Source: Onchidella celtica (lineage: Eukaryota > Mollusca > Gastropoda > Systellommatophora > Onchidiidae). Taken from it: a stretch of 64,000 nucleotides of DNA. Of this stretch, positions 57,764 through 64,000 are shown piece after piece. The notes under the pieces are model-generated. The model ran no database searches. It worked only from the letters and a program-made list of their open reading frames with translations, and was not told the origin of the DNA. The stretch's first letter is position 1. Each line of letters opens with the position of its first letter. The stretch spans positions 27,547,691-27,611,690 of the forward strand of contig OZ007572.1 in assembly GCA_963931925.1 (NCBI GenBank). The letters run 5' to 3'. A program made the translations under genes and the position numbers.

Positions 57764-59386
57764 TGTGGTGGCGTATGATGGAATTTAGAAGACAATTAAC
57801 CATTCAACACCCAACACCGTGGTGCTCGCTCACAATCATACGACCTTTACAACACAGCAACACCACACCAGGATCTTTTCCACGACAGGGACCACATTTA
57901 TTATATATAAAAAATAGAAAAGGGTTATGTAGCCCAGCAATGATTGGAGTTTACCAAAAAGAACAAAAAGAAAAGCTATAGTATCTATAAACTGTAAATG
58001 ACTAATATTATAAACTAAAACTGTAAACGGCTAAAAAGAACTAAAACTAAAAAGAATTAAAATCAAGAAACTAAAAGTACTAAAAATCAAGAAGCTAAAA
58101 CCCAGTGCAGCCACGCCTACCGGCATCCCTGGCTCACTGCCTCATCCTTACTGTGAATAAATCCAAAACGATGGACATACATTACAGTAAGCATACATGT
58201 ATATCATTCGTATGCATGGATTAATACATTGTAGTTATACTACTATCATTCACCCCATGCACCATGCATACAATATACGCACACGTCCTCCAAATAACAG
58301 CCTCATAATACAGGAGAGATAAAGATGCACACAAACCACAAAGACCCCATAATTATATTATCTGACCATACTGGCCTTCACAGGCTTACTAATCACTTGA
58401 GCATGACGTCATCTTCTCCAGCTGCCCTTGGTGACAAACAATAATAACCAACACAATAACATAATATAGCAAACAGTAACCATATTACCAAGACACAGTG
58501 AGCTCCAATCTCAGTGTCATATTCGTTCATTACTATACTATTCACTAACCGTGGATGGGCTGGCCTGGCCCAGTGCCAGTGTATGGCGTCTCACCGCCCC
58601 ACAGTATCAGCTGTCTTCCCCCAGTAACCTGCAACAATTGGGACAACATACTGCATAACTTCTAGTCCCATCACGTACCATCCCCTGGGTTAACATGAAG
58701 ATATTCAAGTGTACACGCATTAACCATCCAATATGCCTCCTTATCAGTAATATCATGGACCATAATATGCTTCCAAACACAGTGAAGTAACTGAACTTCA
58801 AATAACAGAAAACTTCCACAGCATCAATATTACATAACATACAGTGTAGCATCAAACTCGTATTACCGCCAGTCTAAGTGGCCATAACATCTCTAACGAA
58901 CACGTGCTTAAGCAGTGATCATCCAACCACACTGTCCAACATAGTAATCGTATAATAATATGCAATATTCATTTATAATATTCACTGCAGAGTAAACGAA
59001 ATGCGAGTAAGTATCAAAGAGAACAAAGTTACTAAGACCAACTCACCAGTTCTCAAGAGTCAGAACTGTACAACTTGCACGAATGACCGTCCTCTTGGTC
59101 CGAGTGCCTAGCTAGGGAATGACGCTGCGATAGATTGACTAAACAAAAATACGCATTTCATGCAGCGCCAAAACCTGCCCCAAGCTAATTGCAATTGAGT
59201 TCGGGAATTCCACGACCTCTGGGCCACTCACGCCCATAAAACATCCTGACACGGCCGAGTCGCCTCGGTCAGTGCAGGTATTGGAGATCATAGAATCCAA
59301 GCACCCGACACCCCCGGGCACGCCTTCGGACAACGACACCCTCGGGCATGCCTTCGGACCACCGGAGTAGTCGTGACACGGTCACA
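57764..59386 (-). mobile_element. Probable solo LTR, - strand
   Basis: A 1623-bp segment begins TGTGGTGG and ends CGGTCACA on the + strand (TGTG/CACA ends) and is flanked by a 4-bp repeat TTAG (57760-57763 and 59387-59390). On the - strand an AATAAA (+ strand TTTATT at about 57896-57901) lies about 130 bases before the 3' end, as in an LTR. A 30-bp unit containing CGGGCACGCCTTCGGAC is duplicated near its 5' end (59306-59361). No internal region or second LTR is present, so it would be a solo LTR fossil. Short ends and a 4-bp duplication make limits and family uncertain. Confidence 0.45.
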
Positions 59387-59390
59387 TTAG

Positions 59391-59744
59391 GACAGTCCTC
59401 CGACTGTACCGTGAACCGGTGCAAGTCTTGAACTGTAAACATGAAAATAGGCCTACGCAAACATTTTGGCTTAAGTCCGTTGCAATTGACGGGAAGGGAA
59501 GGAGCTACCTTTAAATGCTGGAGATCAGCGGGCCGGAAAATCGCGGCGAGACACAAGCAGAGAAATCAAAGGTAAACCACTGGAGCGCTGGGCCATGGGC
59601 AGTACAGCATGGCAGAAGGGACATCTAGGGTTGGTTACGGGGTCTCCGCGCCTCGCTAAGGATACTGTATGTTATGCATGATCCAACACGACAGTATGCA
59701 GACAAACTCACCCGCCTACCTGCAGGGACTTATGTGATATACAG
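59391..59744. other. Unannotated spacer
   Basis: No gene recognised between the LTR-like segment and the hAT-like element. Confidence 0.5.
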
Positions 59745-60582
59745 CAGTGTTTCTCAACCTTTTTTGTCTCACGCCCTACTTCAACAAACAAAAAAACAAA
59801 AAACCTGCGTCCTACCGCGACCGGCCAAAGTCAGTGTACAGCATTAACAAAAAGGTTTAAGAACTATAGTTTGGACTTCAGTATGTACACATTCAAAAGA
59901 AGTTTTAATTGAAACTTTATTTCAATTTTTATTCCAAGCTAAGCAAGGAAACCAGCAACACGACATTAACAAACAACATCTAGACATATTTAAGTTAAAA
60001 TACACTACGCTCCATTATGTTGTCCCATGCCCCACCAACATATTGCCACGCGTCACAGGATGGGAAACTACCAGAAGCGACAAAAGCGACTTTTCTTGTC
60101 TACAGGAAGTATGCGCACCGCCATTTTGGATGGAATGCAACTTCACTTGACTTGATTGGCGGTAAACCAAACCCGTTTGTACATTTCGACGGGAAGTAAG
60201 AGCTTACCAACGGCCCTCAATAGTTTCAGTCAATCCAAAAATATGAACAAACCACAATAATAAACAGATGCGCACCCTGTCTTTGGTGAAGACGGTTTCT
60301 TTCGATTCTTGTTACCGCCTGACCTAGTTTCGAAATTTCGCGATTTGGCGGAAGTGAGATCTATCTCTAAATACGCACTCTCTAATGGTACATTAAATAT
60401 CCTTGCGCGTGTGCCTAGTTATTGACAATCGATCTCTTCCAAAATGGCACAGGGTAGTCAAATTGATTACGTATTCCTGCCTTGTGTTGCTTCTGGTTGT
60501 ATCTCTATTCTGTGGTCCCACACCCCACCAAAATGTTGCCACCCTCGTCGATAGGACGTGCGCCCCACCTGGAGAAACATTG
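59745..60582. mobile_element. Longer hAT-like element related to the 28450 MITE
   Basis: The left end CAGTGTTTCTCAACC with TCTCACGCCC and the right end, read inward, CAATGTTTCTCC with GTGGGGCGCAC match the left and right arms of the element at 28450-28614, including CCCACCAAAATG (60527). About 840 bp lie between, and a second CATGCCCCACCAACAT-like block at 60029 suggests an insertion or duplication inside. No target duplication is visible and no transposase is present. Confidence 0.45.
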
Positions 60583-61839
60583 TTAAATGTTGTACAGTCA
60601 CGCCGCGTCCTCATTTACCTCGATTATTGTGGGCGTCCTCATTAACCCCGATTTGGTCATGGATATTGGTACAGTCAGACTGGATTTTCTGTATGTGAGC
60701 CCTGTGGGTGTAGTACTGCTAATCCTGCCTGACCTTTCCGAGATATAATTCAGTTTCTTTGTAATTCAGTGAGGCCACCCCATGTCTTTGTGCTCTTGCT
60801 AAAAGCGTGCGTTAACTTCTTGCATTGTGATTAGAAGACGATAGCAATTTCTTGTCTTCTCTGTCTTTTTTTTTTTTTTTGTTCAAGCTTTTTTCCCCCT
60901 TCTGTTTAGACCTTTTCTGTTTTTTGTTTTTTTTGGGTGGGGGGGGGGGGTCTGTTTCACGTTAATCCATCATTCATTCATTCATTCATTCATTCATTCT
61001 GTCAGTCTGTGTTTCGGTGTGTTTGTCTAGACAGACAGGCAGAGGAAAGGGAGGAACTTGTTCTTTTTGCGTCTCTTGCGTTTCTTTCTGTCCCGCCTAC
61101 TTCTCCTCGGTCTTCATTCCCTATGCCCCGTGCTCCAAACACGTACCCTGACGACATTGAATGAGAGGCGTAGTCTCCACTCAGTCCTAGTTTTGTTTCC
61201 AGTCACTTTACCACACTCAGCAGAGTAACCTAAAAGTAGACAGACACAAATCCAACACCTTCCTGTTGCGGACAGATTCTGATGACAGTCGGGGTCATTA
61301 TTACTGCCTCAACGGCAGCTGCCGAACGTTTTCAAAGCCTATTCAGACTTATGGAAATTTAATAACTTCATATAAAAGGGACATTTGAAAAGAGACTTGG
61401 AAGAAGAAAAAATGTCTGTCTATCGGAATGAATGAATACTACAAAATGATTTCAAATCGTAAGGAAAAAAAAAAAAAAACAAGTTTAGCCATACGCTCAT
61501 TTCCCCACTTCCCTCGACAGTGCGACTGCCGTAGGAATGTAGGTAAAGTTTCTATTTCAATGCTCACTGCAATGCATTAGAGCCTCTCCCCTTTTTATTT
61601 GGGGAAAATTTTGAGGTTGGTATTCATAGAATTACTGGTGCATTCAGTTTTCCGTGTTGGCGTGGACATTTCTTAAATGGCTCATTAAGATTTCTTTCCC
61701 AAATGGCGCCTGCAACTTATAAGAAATAATTGTTTCATACTGGCACATTGTTAGATGGTATACTGCTGTTTCCCTTCGAAGAAATTTTAGGCTATGGCAT
61801 TTAATTTGACAAAGAGCAAGCCCTTTGTGGTGTGATGTT
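60583..61839. other. Unannotated stretch with ATTC repeat
   Basis: (ATTC)n at 60971-60999 with a G run upstream at 60937-60950. No gene recognised. Confidence 0.5.
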
Positions 61840-62120
61840 ACATTTTCACTTTTAGATCTGAAGTGAAAACCTATCTCTTCAGAAAACACTTTGATGTGTA
61901 GTCTGATATGTATTGGTGTTTTGTGCGTGTGTGTGAAGGAGAGAGAGAGAGAGAGAGGCAGGAGGGAGAGATAGTGTTTGTGCGTGTGTGTGTGTCTTTG
62001 TGTGTGTTGTCAGTTGCTAGGAATGAGATTTGTCTGTTTCTGCATGTTTTGTAAAGCGCATAGAGCATCTTTGGATATGCGCTATATAAATGAACTTTAT
62101 TATTATTATTATTATTATTC
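61840..62120 (+). mobile_element. 5'-truncated LINE 3' end
   Basis: One frame near 61848-61895 reads TFRSEVKTYLFRKHFD, the typical last residues of non-LTR reverse transcriptase ORFs of the CR1/L2 kind (F..LKTYLF...F). About 150 bases on, GTAAAGCGCATAGAGC and GCGCTATATAAATGAACTT followed by (ATT)n at 62099-62119 form a common LINE 3' tail. Between them lies a GA/GT simple repeat (61938-62010). No upstream reverse-transcriptase domain is present, so the copy is heavily 5'-truncated; its left end is approximate. Confidence 0.7.
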
Positions 62121-63168
62121 CTCACGCCGTGCTTTCCATCGGCTGACGCATCGAGGAGCTGGTGCCCCACACAGGAAGTTGTACGTATTAGATTCTCCCG
62201 TCCTGTTTTGCCGTGAATAGAACTTTCAACCAATGTCGGGCTGGAAAAGTTAGTCTCGGTGCTTCAAATAATGGCTAATAGTAATACCAGGTTTGAGGTC
62301 TTTTGTTTCAGGACAGCTGCCTGGGGATTTGCACATCAATAGTTCATACCACGTTCGCTTTCTGGTTTTTACTTACATTTTCCCTGACTTGTCAACACTG
62401 GACACCGGGATGAAGAAAAGAGATTAATATTGAAGGGCAGTGAGAGAGAGAGAGCAGTTGTCTCGAAAAAATTTGTAATTAATTACGTGTTGCTTTGCTG
62501 GCTCTCTTGCCATCTGTTTGGGAGAGGGGAGAGGGTCAACACCTGGGTAAACGTGAGTAAAAAATACAGCATATTTTAGGCCAGATGTTGTAGATGATAA
62601 TTTCCATGGCAGTCGAAAAGCCACAGATTTGGAAAAGTGATTGGCGTTCTGGCGAGTTTCTTTTTCAAAGAAAATGCCACGAAAGTGTTTTAGCTGTTTG
62701 TTTAATCATTCACTACTCATAGTGGTTTTTCTTCTTCTACCCACTGTTGTTAGAACTTGCTGATGAAAGCTTTTGTAGAGGCTGTTCCTATCCTGGCGCT
62801 AAAGATTGTCTTGGGAGAGAGCTCAGAAATAAGGCTGGGTCATTTCTGCCGGAGCCCAGGTGGTTGCCTAGCTAAGGGCGTAAGGTAACAATGCGTTTTA
62901 ACCCTTTGAAACCGGTTTTCTCCATTACATTCGTGTCTCATGGCTTTATCATGATATGAGAGAAGCGCCATAAGGGAAAGAAATGAAATACTTAAATATG
63001 TCCATGCCAACATGAAGAACTAAATTCAACATTAATTCTTTCCAAGGCCAACCTCATAAGTATCTTCCAAAAACGTTAGGGGCTCTCGTGCAGTGAGCAT
63101 TTAAAACGAAAACTTATTCTATTTACGCTCCATCCATACAACAATTGAGGTTCAGGTCCACAGACCTA
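62121..63168. other. Unannotated stretch
   Basis: No gene recognised. TTTTAACCCTTTGAAACCGG near 62896 resembles a piggyBac MITE end, but no partner end was found. Confidence 0.4.
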
Positions 63169-63298
63169 GGGGGGTATCCATAAACTACGTACTCTCTGAA
63201 GGGGGGAAAGGGGGTTTACTTGAGAATAATAAAACGTTCATGGGGGGGGGGGGGATAAACGTTGCCAGAATCGAGCTGCGTACTTTAAGTATGGCCCC
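63169..63298. mobile_element. Possible G-rich short TIR element
   Basis: The left end GGGGGGTATCCATAAACTACG and the right end, read inward, GGGGCCATACTTAAAGTACG are imperfect inverted repeats around a G-rich core (runs at 63200-63212 and 63242-63254). The pattern is similar to small TATCCATAAA-type elements known in invertebrates. The target duplication is unclear. Confidence 0.4.
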
Positions 63299-64000
63299 AG
63301 TAACACTGTTCAGGCAACCCGGGTCAGTTGAATTGCGCAGTAGATAAGATAACGAGTTGGCCCGTAGAGAACTGGAATAAGATAAATATAAGCCATTCTG
63401 TACTATTTAATGATCTGAATACTCCCCACATGAAAAGCCAAAATTTCCCTTTGGGGAGGAATTCTTTCCTTCCTTGTTCCGCTCACTATCGGTCGAGAAC
63501 CACCGTACTAGACAGATAGCACCAATGTTTCCCAAAGGTCAGAGGGAGAGGGGAGGTTAGTTGTTGCAACCTCAGGCCGGAGGAAAACCTATTGTTTTTA
63601 TAAACTTCAGCTTTCTTTCCCGCATAGAAAACTGGAGGGGGCCTCCTTTATTCATCACAAATGCCAAAACGGAATGAGTTTGGGTATGTTTAAATGCGAA
63701 TCATGATAATCATCGCTTGAAATTATTGAAACAGTAACTAGGGAGTGCCTTTTTCTTTTCTTTTTTTTTGCACATGAATCCGCAAAACCCTTCGTGTGTC
63801 GCACAGAATACTATGGTTTTCTTTTTATATTCTTCGCTGCACGTTTATGCACCTGAAGACTCTTTCGGGAATATTTTATACAGTATAGTTAAATCAGCGA
63901 CGCTAACATTGCTAAAAATTCTAGAATTTTTTAAAATATAACCTAGGATTGGATTTACTGAATATAAACCCATTTTTACAAGGCACGAAATAAAGTAGTG
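63299..64000. other. Unannotated right end
   Basis: No gene recognised up to the window edge. Confidence 0.5.

Noticed and set aside
62890-62920. Second piggyBac MITE beginning TTAACCCTTTG
   Set aside because: No inverted partner end with TTAA within several hundred bases.

Overview
This is eukaryotic, intron-rich, repeat-rich DNA from an invertebrate animal, most likely a mollusc and probably a gastropod. The evidence is long arrays of TATC, CT and ATCC microsatellites, many small DNA-transposon derivatives, tRNA-type SINEs, and one exon that reads as the start of an invertebrate dystroglycan. The species assignment is inference. No bacterial genes, operons or CRISPR arrays are present. Most open frames are microsatellite translations or chance frames.

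Host genes: one host coding exon can be supported. It is on the + strand at 52971-53162, has a near-perfect start context, encodes a signal peptide followed by the beginning of a dystroglycan-type cadherin-like domain, and ends at a clean GTAAGT donor. It probably lies in an exon that starts near 52794, with a short upstream ORF in its leader. No later dystroglycan exon is recognisable, so the following intron probably runs past the right edge. The roughly 50 kb to the left is intergenic, or 5'-leader intron of this or another + strand gene. The strong pyrimidine bias of the + strand microsatellites fits long + strand introns but does not prove them.

Largest mobile element: 32759-37714 is a full-length hAT DNA transposon of about 4.96 kb. 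It has 17-bp perfect terminal inverted repeats, GAGTCG-rich subterminal arrays, and an apparently intact two-exon transposase (647 residues; BED-type finger, hAT catalytic-core motifs, hAT dimerisation domain).

Other mobile elements, left to right: piggyBac-like MITE (1874-2105); CRE-containing inverted-repeat family (10350-10516, 29969-30136, perhaps 23467-23607); a 356-bp TIR element carrying a THAP-domain exon fragment (14594-14949), probably a deletion derivative of a P-like transposon; a 99-bp palindrome (17928-18026); hAT MITEs (19097-19359, 21608-21782, 26695-26874, 28450-28614, 59745-60582); tRNA-type SINEs (25330-25495, 29405-29475, perhaps 46310-46458); a solo LTR with 5-bp target duplication (38001-39185); a nearly palindromic MITE (44475-44682); a probable second solo LTR on the - strand (57764-59386); a 5'-truncated LINE tail (about 61840-62120); and a G-rich short TIR element (63169-63298). 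A roughly 120-150 bp dispersed repeat of unknown class occurs six times.

Tandem repeats: apart from microsatellites there are an 88-bp satellite block (6995-7650), a 55-bp CT-rich minisatellite (11660-12000), 137-bp and 207-bp duplications (17534-17810, 43097-43510), a degenerate 62-bp array (41985-42310) and a 115-bp array ending in a C/CA:TG/G hairpin (57317-57642). The rest is single-copy AT-rich DNA with many homopolymer runs, in which I see no genes.
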